Source: Tuctoria greenei
Taxonomy: Eukaryota > Streptophyta > Magnoliopsida > Poales > Poaceae
NCBI GenBank assembly: GCA_036927565.1
Contig: JAYESD010000001.1
Location: 47,800,064-47,864,063 of the forward strand
Direction: 5' to 3'
Length of the DNA stretch: 64,000 bases
Shown piece after piece: positions 43,512 through 54,478 of this stretch. Numbering within the stretch: the first letter of the stretch is position 1; each line of letters opens with the position of its first letter. Under the pieces are notes generated by a model. It did no database searches, was not told where the DNA came from, and saw only the letters and a list, made by a program, of their open reading frames with translations. The position numbers and the translations under genes were made by a program.

Positions 43512-46126
43512 CTACTCTCTCTCATAAAGGGGGCCTTTCTCCACTGACACCAGCGGGGTCATCGGGTACCAGCTTCGAAACCATACCAAGACATGGGAGG
43601 CCACCAGCTCAGCTAGCTCCCTTCCTTTGATCTCAAGCCACCTTGCGAGGACAGTGTTCACTAACCCCAACAACGAGCAGAGGGAGTCCAAGGCGGAGAG
43701 CAGCTGGGCCATCCCATAAGATGGCTCCCTGCGCGGCACGGGGCCAAGGTCGAGGGGTTCCAATAACGCCCCGGCACGAGCCAGGAAGTCCCGGATCCCT
43801 TGAGCTTCGGTCGCGCGGGAGGCCTGGAGACCTTTTGCCTCTCTCCGCACAGCTTCCTCCCGGTTTGCAAGCTTCCGAGCATGATGCTCCAGATCGTCCT
43901 CACGATGCTTGATGCCAAGCTCCAAATCCCGCATAGCCCGACCCTTCTCCTCCAACACGGTGAGGCTCTAGGAGACCTCTTCCTCCTTTGCCGCCAAGCC
44001 CCGCTCCGCATCAGCAACGGCGACCTTGTGGCGGACCGACTCCAACTGCTTATCCTAGCACAACTTCAGGCTAGCTTCGGCGACGGCATGGGCCTTTAGG
44101 GCCTTCACCTCGAAGTCCTTATTCTTGGCGGCGACCAGCTTCACTAAGCGCCGCTCCTCAACTTGTTGATCCCACTCTCGGGTGAAAGTTGCCTGCGTCT
44201 GGCGCAAGGCGAACTAGGTCGTGGCAATAGCATCGGAGAGGGGGATTGGCATGGTCGTCGCCACAGACGGCTGCCTCTCTACCTATTCTGCCGACTCTGC
44301 GGCAGACACCAGCGCCTGGGGACAAAATGGCTCCCGGCTAGAGCTCCAGGCATCTGCGCATCGCTGCCCGGTGTTGAAGTTCACTCCTCCGTCACGGAGG
44401 TATCACCGGTCATAGGTGGCGAGTCGCCGTCTTGCGCACCAATGATGTCAGGTGTCGGCACAATATCAATGATGGCCGAGTCCACTCCACCAAGGGTAGC
44501 CGCGACAGCCAACGTGGCCACCTCCTTGCCTGGCACCTCCTCAGCCTCATCTGCTCTGACAAATGGAGGAGCAGGAACATCAGCATCACCGGAAGCTGGT
44601 GCACCTTCGGACTTAGGGGGTGGTCCAGTAGATCCCGTTCCAGATCTGGGAAGCGTGGGACTCACCAAGCCCACCCCATGAAGTACCAAAGGCACTATTT
44701 CGGTCGACGATGCCCTGAAAACCCAAGATGAACTCCGTTAGAGCAAACAAATAATGAAAAAATAGTGAAGGAAGAAATTGCGCCTTACGTGTGGGCTGGG
44801 CTTCTCAAGAGAGCCTGGCCTTCCAGCTCGTACGGCGAATTGAGGCCCCCCCGGGCCCGATGACAAAGCCGGTGCCACAGCCTCCGGCACCTGCTCTTGG
44901 ACGGCTCGTGTCGACGCGGCCATTTGCGTAGACTCCTCCACGCCTCCTCCGGAACTAGAGCCATAGCTAGAATTAGAGACCAAGTCGACAAAAGAAGTAT
45001 GAGCTTCTCCGGCTCCCTCTCGAAGGGAGATGGTAGTACCATCCCCCCCGAGTTAGCTTTCGCTTCTTTGGAACTAAGGTGGCGAAGCCCGCGGCTAGCT
45101 TACGGGAACGCTTTCTCGGCGCCGGCTGCCTGACCCCCGCCCTGTTAGAGGCTATTGAGGTCCCTACCTCTACCCTTCCTGAAGGACGTGAGGAAGACCC
45201 CGACCTTGGCTGCATCACAGCGCAACACTGCTCTAGGACTGCTGAGGCCCCAACCGTATCTTCAAGGTGCAGACGGACGATGTTGAAAATGTTGACCTTC
45301 CGCATCAAGCTCCTCAATTTGGCCCTCAAGTCCGTGGTCATGTGGAGCGGCTGGCAGTCGTCCGGGATGGAGACGTGCTCATCGTCAACAATGTCGGAGG
45401 TCACCGCCTTCAACATCTCCTCCAGCATCTCAGGAGTTGGGCTGTCCAGATCCAGCTGGCATTACTCGTACGTGCCAGCGTAGACCAAGGCCCCGTGCAG
45501 GCGCTGCTGAAGGGAGGCAGTGCGGTAGAGCAAGAAGTCTGCCAACACCATCAGGGAGGTCAAGCCCTTGTCAGCCAAAAAATGAATCCTCTTCAAAGCG
45601 GGCTTGTACTCCTTTGTCAACCCCTGGAATGCTTCCCAGGTGTAGGGTCATAGGCTGGACCTTCATACGACATCTTCAGCAAAGCATGGGCCTCGGTCTG
45701 CACTATTGCCCAGTCTTCCCTCTAGTTGTTCCATTTGCCCCCTTTGAACAAGGCAATGTAGCCTTGGGAGGTCTTGTCCCGATGGCGGAACTAGTAGGCC
45801 CCAACTTGGGTTGTCGCACTCTTTCCTGTGGTCTTCATCACGAAGAACTAGAACAACACCACCATGGGCAGGCAGCCCATGAACGCCTCGCACAGGTGGA
45901 CAAACACGGCGACCAAGGAGATGGAGTTTGGCGACAGGTGGTGAAGCTGCAACCCGTATTCCCTCAGCACTATAAGGAAAAACCTTGACAATGGGAGTCT
46001 AAGCCCAGCAGTGGTGTAGGCGACGAAGAGAATAGTCTTGTCCTCACGAAGATCTTGAAGCTCGGGAGATCTGCAGTGGATCATCCAATCGCACTCTGCC
46101 GCCGTTCAGCCGAGAAGTCGCCTCAT
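43512..46126 (-). pseudogene. TAT-2 antisense ORF (putative gypsy-type transposon protein)
   Basis: The minus-strand start is ATG 46126 (MRRLLG), chosen because TAT-3 starts the same way. Codon 7 is TGA where TAT-3 has TGG. The conserved N-terminal domain follows (AGLRLPLSRFFLIVLREYGL, LQLHHLSPNSISLVAVFVHL) and then falls into several frames to about 44990, with DIVDDEHVSIPDDCQPLHM and a basic RKRSRKLAAG cluster. Exon 1 ends GSLEKPSPH at 44789. A 74-bp intron and exon 2 follow (ASSTEIVPLVLHGVGLVSPT). The C-terminal part (43958-43512) is a charged coiled-coil-like region (AMRDLELGIKHREDDLEHHA). AATAAA lies downstream on the minus strand near 43383. Function unknown. Confidence 0.8.
44715..44788 (-). 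other. Predicted spliceosomal intron in TAT-2 antisense ORF
   Basis: On the minus strand: CCCACAC|GTAAGGCGCA ... CATCTTGGGTTTTCAG|GGCATCG; 74 bp, T-rich. Protein text on both sides aligns with TAT-3 (GSLEKPSPH / GSLEWSKPP before, ASSTEIVPL / ASSANLVPL after). Confidence 0.82.
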
Positions 46127-46726
46127 TGGCACCAGATCTCCGGTCGTCTGGAAGCGAGAAGGTGGTAGTCGGGAGGCCATCGAAGCAAGCAAAAGTGAGA
46201 GCTTTGGCTGAGGGGTGAAGGCTCAGGCGCTCGAGTAAAAATGTGAAAGCTCGGGCTATGGGGTGTGAGTAAGGAAGGAATCGTCTCCTCTAACAAAGGT
46301 TTCCTTTTTGATCACCCCCAGAACACCTGAGCACTTCGTGTGTATCACAAAGGTTTGGCCCGCACCACTCAACCCATAGCATCAATGACAGTGGCGGCTA
46401 AACCCCCTAATAGAAATGCTGGCCCCAACGGTCAGACACATAAGAAGATAGCTGGAGTGATTCCCATAAAGGTGGAGTGAACGTAAGTGTTATGGCTGCA
46501 TTGGGAACCGCCACAGTTAAAGGCGCCATAGAAGATGGAGATACTACAACAAGCAAAGATCTCATCACCATAGTCTCTCAGCCAGGAGTGGACGCATGGC
46601 CACATTGGTAGAAGTGCTCACCGCTTCGTCTGACCGAGACGAAATACAGAGAGTAGTGCGGCAAAATATGGTAAGGGCTCCACCCTCGGGATCATCACGT
46701 CCCCCCAAGGTGGACCCAGGGGCCAC
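46127..46726 (+). other. TAT-2 region upstream of antisense ORF, with polypurine tract
   Basis: There is no gene. It would hold the antisense promoter and leader; none is obvious. The PPT (AAGGTGGACCCAGGGGCCAC, 46707-46726) directly precedes the LTR. Confidence 0.7.
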
Positions 46727-47795
46727 TGTCGGTAACCCGCATATGGGGTACCCTCACACACAAGCCAAAAGTACCAAGGTGCATCCGGTGGTGCCACGTG
46801 TCCAGAGGATACCGGACCCTGACCTCCCACAAGTACAAGATCTGGTGCTTCCACGTGGACCACAAAGACGAGATCTGGCTCCCCCAGAGGGATGGGCTCT
46901 CAAGGTGCCACGTGTTCGGGCGGGACCTTATCCTACCATAGGGTGAGGTCCAGCGCAACCACGAGGATCGAAGCATCAGGTCGAACATCTCCCGTGGAGA
47001 AGGGCTCCGGAGCTGCCACGTGTCACGAAGGAACCCAAAGCTGCCGCATGCCCCGAGGTCTCTGGAGCTGCCACGTGTCCTGAAGACCAAGCCTGGGCTC
47101 CCCCGGCTGAGGCCAGCCCCAAAGCTGCCACGTGTCCCGCAGCTCACCTCGGGCGGTGAAGTACGGGAGTTAAGGGATGGTGCGCCCTGTCTAGATCAAG
47201 CAATGAAGACAAGCTCCCACCTTAGGCAAGTAACGCGGAGCACATCAACGGTTAGAGACCGCTGCGTCCAATCACATCATAGTAAAGACACTGCAGGCCT
47301 ACCCTGTCTCGCCAACTGGGTAGCTTGCGGCGACCAGATAGACGGAAGGGACATCCCCTTACACCATCTGCCACCACGCATGGGCCACTGGCGACTGAGG
47401 TGGAAAGATGGCGAGTCTTCAAGCCGCGGCCCGAGGAATCTTACATGAGAATCCATAGATCTTTTAGGATAAGATCGCCCCGGGGCCACCTGTTAAGCCT
47501 CAGACCCCACTTGTAAGGCGTTTGGCCTTGTCCATAAAAGGACCAGACCGCCACCGTTACAAGGCATCCAACATCGAACATCCAATCCCCAACACACACA
47601 CACACACACACACCAGTAATACAACCACACTGTGGAGTAGGGTGTCACGCTCTTGCAGCCCAAACCACGTAAAACCACCGTCTCATGCTCTCATACGCGC
47701 GACCACTAGATTGAGAACTAAGCCCTGCCGATCAAGAACCTCCACGGGCTGCTCCTTAGCAAATCCGGAGGAAGTGTCGCATTAACACTTCGACA
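46727..47795 (+). repeat. TAT-2 3' LTR
   Basis: It starts TGTCGGTAACCC and ends AACACTTCGACA; 1069 bp. TATA-like CATAAAAGG is at about 47533. U3 holds six CACGTG G-boxes, mostly as GCCACGTGTC (near 46794, 46852, 46909, 47015, 47072, 47126). A (CA)n run lies at 47591-47614. It is the same family as the TAT-3 LTR and more distant from TAT-1. Confidence 0.9.
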
Positions 47796-48177
47796 CATGG
47801 GGTTTTCAATATTTCTATCATACGGCCTCGGTGGGAATTTAAATTCTAATCAGAGAGGATGGCAAAAATCTTATGACCTTAAAAATTGCAATACCAAAAT
47901 TCAATTCCAGCATCGAGAGGTTCCAAGTTTCACTCATTTACCATATCACACCAATCAAATACTTAGATGACATGTTTTTCCTAAATTAATATGTGGTTCA
48001 AGAACATGGTAGTAAAATTGAAGTGAGGTGTAGACATATTCCATTCTCTAGTAGAAATATGATAAGAGAATCGGAAGCAACATGGGAGTTGGATAATGAT
48101 CTCAAGAAGGAATTTCCCTATCTCTTCTCTTCCGCGTCGAATCTCAAGGGCGAGAATCATTTTAATGGGGGTAGGTT
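47796..48177 (+). pseudogene. Tekay-2 pol 3' relic (chromodomain) and PPT
   Basis: The C-terminal part of the chromodomain is readable from about 47990 (VVQEHGSKIEVRCRHIPF, ESEATWELDNDLKKEFPYLF). After it comes the Tekay tail SSASNLKGENHF and a PPT-like TTTTAATGGGGGTAGGTT directly before the LTR. Upstream, 47796-47990 is degenerate, with only a KYLDD-like trace near 47960. TAT-2 cuts off the rest of the element. Confidence 0.72.
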
Positions 48178-50999
48178 TGTAACACCCTCATTTTCATCCA
48201 TCATGCATTGCATACATCCTAATACATGTTTAACATTAATCCACAAGAAAGGAAATAAGTTTAAAATGAATTCAGAGCAAAACCACACTTAAGAATTCTA
48301 GGAAGTGGGAACTAGTCCGATTTCTCTCTGACCTCGATCGGACTAGTCTGTTTTTGCTGCGGACTGGTCTATTTTTGCCTCTGGACAGTTTTGGACTTGT
48401 CCTGTCGATTGTAGACTAGTCCGGTATTCCAAGAATCCTTGAAAATTTGCTAAGTCTCTGGACTTCTCCGGTATTCTAGCAGACTTGTCCGTTTTTGCAG
48501 TGACTAAAATCGAACTTGTACGATTTTGGCTAGACTTTTCTGTTTTCCCTCTGATCAAGTTTGGACTTGTCTGATTTAGTCCGGACTTGTTCGATATCTC
48601 TCTGACCAACTTCGGACTAGTCCGGCCCTTTTCGGACTTGTTCGGTAAATCGCGATTCCGAATTGATCTTTGGTTTCACGGTTCGTTTTTGGGTTTTACC
48701 TTAAATGGGCCTAAGGACGTCATGTATAACACTTTTTGGAGCTCATGTGGGATCCCAAATCGGCCTCTACCCATCTTAAACTCGATTTCATTGAAACCCT
48801 AGCCTCCACCTCTATATAAACAACCCCATCCCTTGACTTTACATCTTTTTTCCTCAACTGAAGTCCACCAAAACCCTAGTTCGTGGAGAGCCGCCATCAA
48901 GGAGGGAGAAGGAGATCCCGAGAAAGAAGAAGAAGAGGAGAAAACAAAAGAGGATCAAGAAACAAGATCTTCATCGAGTTTGCGTTCTTTGTTGCCAATT
49001 CACCTTCAACTCTTCATCACCAACCCTAGATCGTCAAGATCCACGTGTTGTCTTTAAAACCCTTGATCCATTGGAGTTCTAAACACCTGGTACACCTTCT
49101 ACTTCCTTTTTCTCACGTGAATTCAACCCCAATTCTCCAAATACACGTCGATCTAGAAAACCCTAATTTGATGTTCCTGCGAAATGCGGACTAGTCCGGC
49201 CTCCTACGGAATTGTCTGATTTTGCGATCTGTTTCATGTTGAATTAAATCTAAATTGGTTTGAATCAATTCCAAACCTGTATAAGCTTGTTAAAAGCTAT
49301 TAGAACTAGTTAGTAAACATCATTAACAACTCATTAACTAGTTTTTCTTTGCATTTGCATTAATCATGCATGTCATGACATATTAGGTAATATATGTGCA
49401 CTTATTGATTGTGATTCTTGTCGTGTATGTTTATTGTGTGGATTAGACGGATTTTGTGCCAGAGAGTGCTGTGGAGAACCTCCAGTACCAGAATTTTGAA
49501 GACTTTGATTCAAACCATGCCCAATAGCAAGCCAAGTGCCCTTGAACATATTGATCCTGTTTCTAAAATAATATTTTTGTTTTCAAAACTGCGTGCTTTT
49601 GTCAATTTGATGGGAATCCTATGATAGGAAGTTTACTAGTTTTGTTTAACCACCCTTGTCACCTGGATTACATGGTACAGAGTTGGGAAGGGATTTTTAC
49701 CTTTTTGTTTCACTTAATTAATTGGGATGGGAAAACAACTATATCATTTAATTATGCATTAATGAAATTATGGTTAATATGAACTGGTTAACATGACATA
49801 GTAATGGGTGATCTAAGCAAGCATGGTATGTGGATGGGTTTGAAGTTATGGTGGTTCGGCATGCTTTAGATCTAAGGACCGATTCATGCGAGAATAAGCT
49901 CGGACAACAGCACGACCACGAGGCCAAGTATGGGTGCGGCATAGCTGATTAATTAGGGTATTGCTAGTATTTCATGGATCATTTGGCGCACCGGGGAAGG
50001 GGGGTTGGATTGGGTTTGGATATGGTTGGTGGGACTCCTTGGGATCCGAGTGGCACAAGAGGGGGCCCGTGGTTGAAGATTTGCTAAGTTGGAGACATCC
50101 CCACTTGTGAAACCTCAGTGGGTCCGTACATGCTAGTAGTCCCTTGTAAAGGCTATTTTGTGATCTCTAGGCCATACACCTATAGTAGTGTTTTGGCATA
50201 ATGGAGGGTTCTCTTTAGTCGCCGACAGGTGACGAAATCACAAACACGTGGGTAAAATGGTACGAACTATGCAGAGTATTAAACTATCATGATAGTCGTG
50301 GTCCTGGTTATGAGCACCTGGACAACTTTCATGATTAGAGGAAACTTGGGATTTGGGATGTACTGGTTATGGTATTATGATTTATAGCAATGAATATTGT
50401 TGATGGCAATGAGAAATCTGGAATCTGGATGATGGTAATGACATATGGACTGGTATTATGGTAACTTTATGGTTTATGATTGGATTACTTCATATACATA
50501 TAATATATTGCTTTTCAAATGTTTTAATGTACTTTTCAGCATTTAGTCATTATTATATTCGTCATTTGAATCAGCTACATGTCATACTTTCCACACTTGC
50601 TGAGTACGACATGTACTCACTCTTACAATTCCTTGACCAACAGTTGCAGGTCAGAATTGGGAGTATAACAATAATAATGAGGAGTTCTAGGTCGTGTCTG
50701 CCGTCAGCTTTACCTGTAGTGTTGATTGGAGCTACGCTATACACTATTTGCTTATGCTACTTAGCTGCTTAGTTTTCTCAGCTTAGCTTATTTCTGCTGC
50801 ATTAGTTCAAACTATTCATTAATATCCATTAGATCTTGTATTCGAGGATATTATGAATTGTGGAGTAAAAGTGGTTTAATAATCTTGTCTTGTGGTAATT
50901 TTCTATATATCCTTTTGTGAATGCACTCGTGTATATGTGTCGAACATCCTGGGCACACATATGGGTTCACTTGGTTCATTTTCGGAATCGGGTGTCACA
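48178..50999 (+). repeat. Tekay-2 3' LTR
   Basis: It starts TGTAACACCCTCATTTTC and ends TCGGGTGTCACA; 2822 bp. TATA (CTATATAAAC) is at about 48812. U3 carries many CGGACTAGTCCG-type repeats (48310-48645), with more at about 49188-49218. A short palindrome GAGTACGACATGTACTC is at about 50601. It aligns with 51026-54064 over most of its length. Confidence 0.88.
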
Positions 51000-51025
51000 G
51001 GTGCTGGGTCTGCTGCGAGGACTTG
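51000..51025. other. 26-bp spacer between two Tekay LTRs
   Basis: GGTGCTGGGTCTGCTGCGAG and six more bases separate Tekay-2 from Tekay-3. The last five (ACTTG) should be the left TSD of Tekay-3 and the first five (GGTGC) the right TSD of Tekay-2. The partners lie outside the window or inside lost sequence. Confidence 0.6.
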
Positions 51026-53530
51026 TGTAACACCCTCATTTTCATCCATCATGCATTGCATACATTCTAATACATGTCTAACATTAATCCACATAAAAAG
51101 GAACAAGTTTAAAATGAATTAGAAACAAAACTGCACTTAAGAATTCTGGGAAGTGCAGACTAGACCGGTTTTTGTGTTGACTAGTCTGATTTCTCTCTAA
51201 CTTCAAACGGACTTGTTCGTTTTTCTGCGGACTAGTCTATTTTTCCGTCTGGACATTTTCGGACATGTCTGGCCCAGTGCGGACTAGTCCAGTGTTCCTA
51301 GAATCTTTGAAAATTTGATAAGTCTTTAGACTTGTCCGGACTAGTCCGGTCTTGCAGCAGACTTGTCCGTTTTCCTCTGTGACTAAAGTCGGACATGTCC
51401 GAATTTTGGCCAGACTTGTTTGTTTTTCCCCTCTGGATAAGTTTGGACTTGTCCGATGTCCAATGCGGACTTGTTCGATATCTCTTTGTCCAACTTCGGA
51501 CTAGTCCGGCCCTATTTGGACTTGTCTGATAATCGTGACTCCTAGTTGATCTATTGTTTCACGACTTGTTTTTTAGGTTTTACATTAAGTCGGCCTAGGG
51601 ACATCGTGCCTAACTCTTTTAGAGCCCAGGTGGGACTCTAAACCGACCTCTTTTCATCTCAAACTCGAAATCCATCTAACCCTAGCCTCCACCTCTATAT
51701 AAACAACCCGACCCCTTGGCTTGAAATCTATTTGCCACTTTCCAACCTCACCCAAACCCTATCTCGTGAATAGCAGCCACCAAGGAGGGAGAAAGAGATC
51801 TAGAACAAGAATAAGAATAGGAGGAAACTAAAGAGGATCAAGATCTCCACCAAGTTCGCGTTCTTCGTCAACAATTCATCTCAAGTTCTTCATCAACCCT
51901 AGATCGCCAAGATCCAAGTGTTGCCTCCAAGATCCTTGATTCATTGGAGTCCTAAACACCTGGTATACCTTCTAATTTCTTTTACTTACGTGAATTCAAC
52001 CCCAAATATCCAAATTCACGTCCATCTAGAAAACCTAGTTCACCAGTTCCGCGAATTGCGGACTTGTCCGGTCCCAAGCAAACTAGTCCAATTTTCCTAG
52101 TTAATTTCTGATGAATTAATTCTAAATTGACTCGAATCAAATCCAAACCTGTATAAACTTGTCAAAAGCTATTAGAACTAGTTAGTGATCATTAAAAACA
52201 TTTCATTAACAAGTTCCACCTTGCATTTGCATCAATCATGCATGTCATGCCATATTGAGTAATATATGTGCATCTATTGATTGTGTTTCTTGTCTTGTTA
52301 AAATCTATTAGAACTAGTTAGTGATCATAAAAATCAATCTATTAACAAGTTTTACCTTGAATTTGCATCAATCATGCATGTCATGTCATATTGAGTAATA
52401 TTTGGGCACTCTTTGATTGTGTTTCTTGTCTTGTAAGTTTATTCTGCGGATTAGATGGATTTGCGCTAGAGAGTGCCACGGAGGATCTCCTGCACCAAGA
52501 GTTTGAAGGCTTTAACCCGAACCAATCTCAAGAGCAAGGCAAGTGTCCTTGAAGCATACTGATCCAGTTTTTTAAATAAATTTTTTGTTTTCAAAATTGC
52601 ATGCTTGTGTCAATTTGATGGGAATCCTATGATAGGAAGTTTACTAGCTTTGTTTGACCACCATTGTCACCTGGAATATATGGTAGAGAGTCGGGAAGGG
52701 CTTTTTACCTTTTTGCTTTGCTTAATTAAGTGGGATGGAAGATAACTATACCACTTAACTATACATTAATGAGATTATGATTAACATGAACTGGTTAATA
52801 TGATATGGTATTGGGTGATCTAAGCAAGCCTGGTATGTGGATGGGTTGGATGTTATGGTTGTTTCGCTTGCTTTAGATCTAAGGACCAGTTCATGGAGCA
52901 ATCTTTCAGGATTTACAGTGCCACCACGAGGCCAAGTATAGGTGTGGCATAGCTGATTAATTAGGACAGACCATTAAAGATGCTCAGGGAATGGGTAGTC
53001 GGATTGGGTTTGTTGATGATTGATGGGACTACCCTGGGATCCGAATGGCTCAAGAGGGGGCCCTTGGTTGAAGATGTGCTCAGTTGGAGGCATCGCCACC
53101 GGTGAAACCTCAGTGGGGTCTAAATAGGCTACTTATCCCTTTGTAAAAGCTATTTTGTGATCTCTTGGCCACACACCTAAGGAAGTGTGAGACGGCATAA
53201 TTGAGATTATATAGTCATCGAAAGGTGATGAAATCACAAACACGTGGGTAATGTGGTACAACCTCTACAGAGTGTGTCTAAAAGCTATCATGATAGTCAT
53301 GCTCCCGATTATGAGCAACCTGGACCCTCACATCATTAGAAGGATTTGGGATTTGGGATGGTTTGGTTTTGGTTTGGTACTGGTTATGGTTAATTATATG
53401 GTTATGGATGGTTATGAATTAAATTCTTATATTGATTATGGTTATTGGAAATGAGGAATCGGGAATATGGATGATGGAAACGAATTATGGACTGGTATTA
53501 TGATGATTACATGGTTTATGATGGGTTTAC

Positions 53531-53583
<53 letters not shown>

Positions 53584-54064
53584 GATTTTCAAATGTTTTA
53601 ATGTACTTTTCAGCACTTAGCCTTATTATTGTCGTCATTTGAATCAGCTACATGTCATACTTTCCACACTTGCTGAGTACGACATGTACTCACTCTTGCA
53701 ATTCCCCCACCAACAGTTGCAGGTCAGGATTGGGAGTTTAACGATGATAATGCGGAGTTCTAGGCCGTGTCTGCCGTCAGCTTTGCCTGTGGTGTTGATT
53801 GGAGTTGCGCTATACCCTATTTGCTTATGCTGCTTAGTTTACTCAGTTTAGTTTATTTTCGCTGCATTAGTTGAAACTTGTCATTAATTTTCATTAGAGC
53901 TTGTATTCGAGGATAGTATGAGTTGTGGAATAAAAGTGGTTAATTAATCTTGTCTTGTGGTAATTATCTGTATATCTTTTTGTGAATGCACTCGTGTATG
54001 TGTGTTGAACGTCCTGGGCACACATATGCGTTCACTTGGTTCATTTTCAGAACCGGGTGTCACA
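51026..54064 (+). repeat. Tekay-3 5' LTR
   Basis: It starts TGTAACACCCTC and ends CCGGGTGTCACA; 3039 bp. It is followed by a PBS, which makes it a 5' LTR. TATA (CTATATAAAC) is at about 51694. Palindrome repeats lie at 51155-51530 and 52058-52092. It has a 136-bp tandem duplication (52161-52296 / 52297-52435) and a (TA)n run (53534-53579), both lacking in Tekay-2. GAGTACGACATGTACTC is at about 53675. Confidence 0.88.
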
Positions 54065-54067
54065 AAT

Positions 54068-54080
54068 TGGTATCAGAGCC
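54068..54080 (+). promoter_or_regulatory. Tekay-3 primer-binding site (initiator tRNA-Met type)
   Basis: TGGTATCAGAGCC lies 3 nt after the LTR and is the usual Met-initiator-type PBS. Confidence 0.85.
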
Positions 54081-54330
54081 ACAGGTTGAACATAGGACGC
54101 AACCTAGATAGAATGGACACATTAGATCACATAGGAGCACTCAGAAATCCATGTGTTTTTATTTGGTGTGCTATTTGCTATATATTGTTTGGTTGTGTGC
54201 TTAATAGAGGATTTTGGGATGCTTTAGCATTGCCATGTCCACATAGGCTAGTGTAGGTAGTTGTTTAGTTTTATATCCCTTAATGCATATAGTTGGGGAC
54301 ATTTCTAAATTCTTATCTATTTCTTTTCTT
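54081..54330 (+). other. Tekay-3 leader
   Basis: This is an untranslated leader with no gene. It ends in a pyrimidine-rich TTTCTTTTCTTCAG just before the gag frame, which looks like a splice acceptor; that is not proven. Confidence 0.5.
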
Positions 54331-54478
54331 CAGATTGTGAGGACTCGCGACCAGAGGGATGGCAATGATGAGGAGGAGAACAATGGAGAACCTCAAAACA
54401 ACAATGGACAAGGACCTGCCCAAGGAGCTATCAACATTGAGCAGTTTTTGGCCATGCAAAACCAGCTCATGCAGACTG
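54331..54478 (+). pseudogene. Tekay-3 gag, N-terminal end only
   Basis: The frame reads VRTRDQRDGNDEEENNGEP and INIEQFLAMQNQLMQT, the acidic/Asn-rich start of Tekay gag and its QFLAMQ helix. TAT-3 interrupts it at 54479. The last five bases, CAGAC, are the left TSD copy of TAT-3. The remaining gag lies outside the window. Confidence 0.7.

Larger units (their letters stand above)
43073..47795 (+). mobile_element. TAT-2: right part of a TAT/Retand-type gypsy element
   Basis: Only the region after pol is in the window: the antisense ORF (minus), a PPT and the 3' LTR. The left part should lie beyond Athila-1, outside the window. The stretch 43073-43511 aligns in reverse complement with 58960-59190 of TAT-3. 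The 3' LTR is followed by CATGG (47796-47800), the expected right TSD, whose partner cannot be seen. It was inserted in Tekay-2 pol. Confidence 0.85.
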
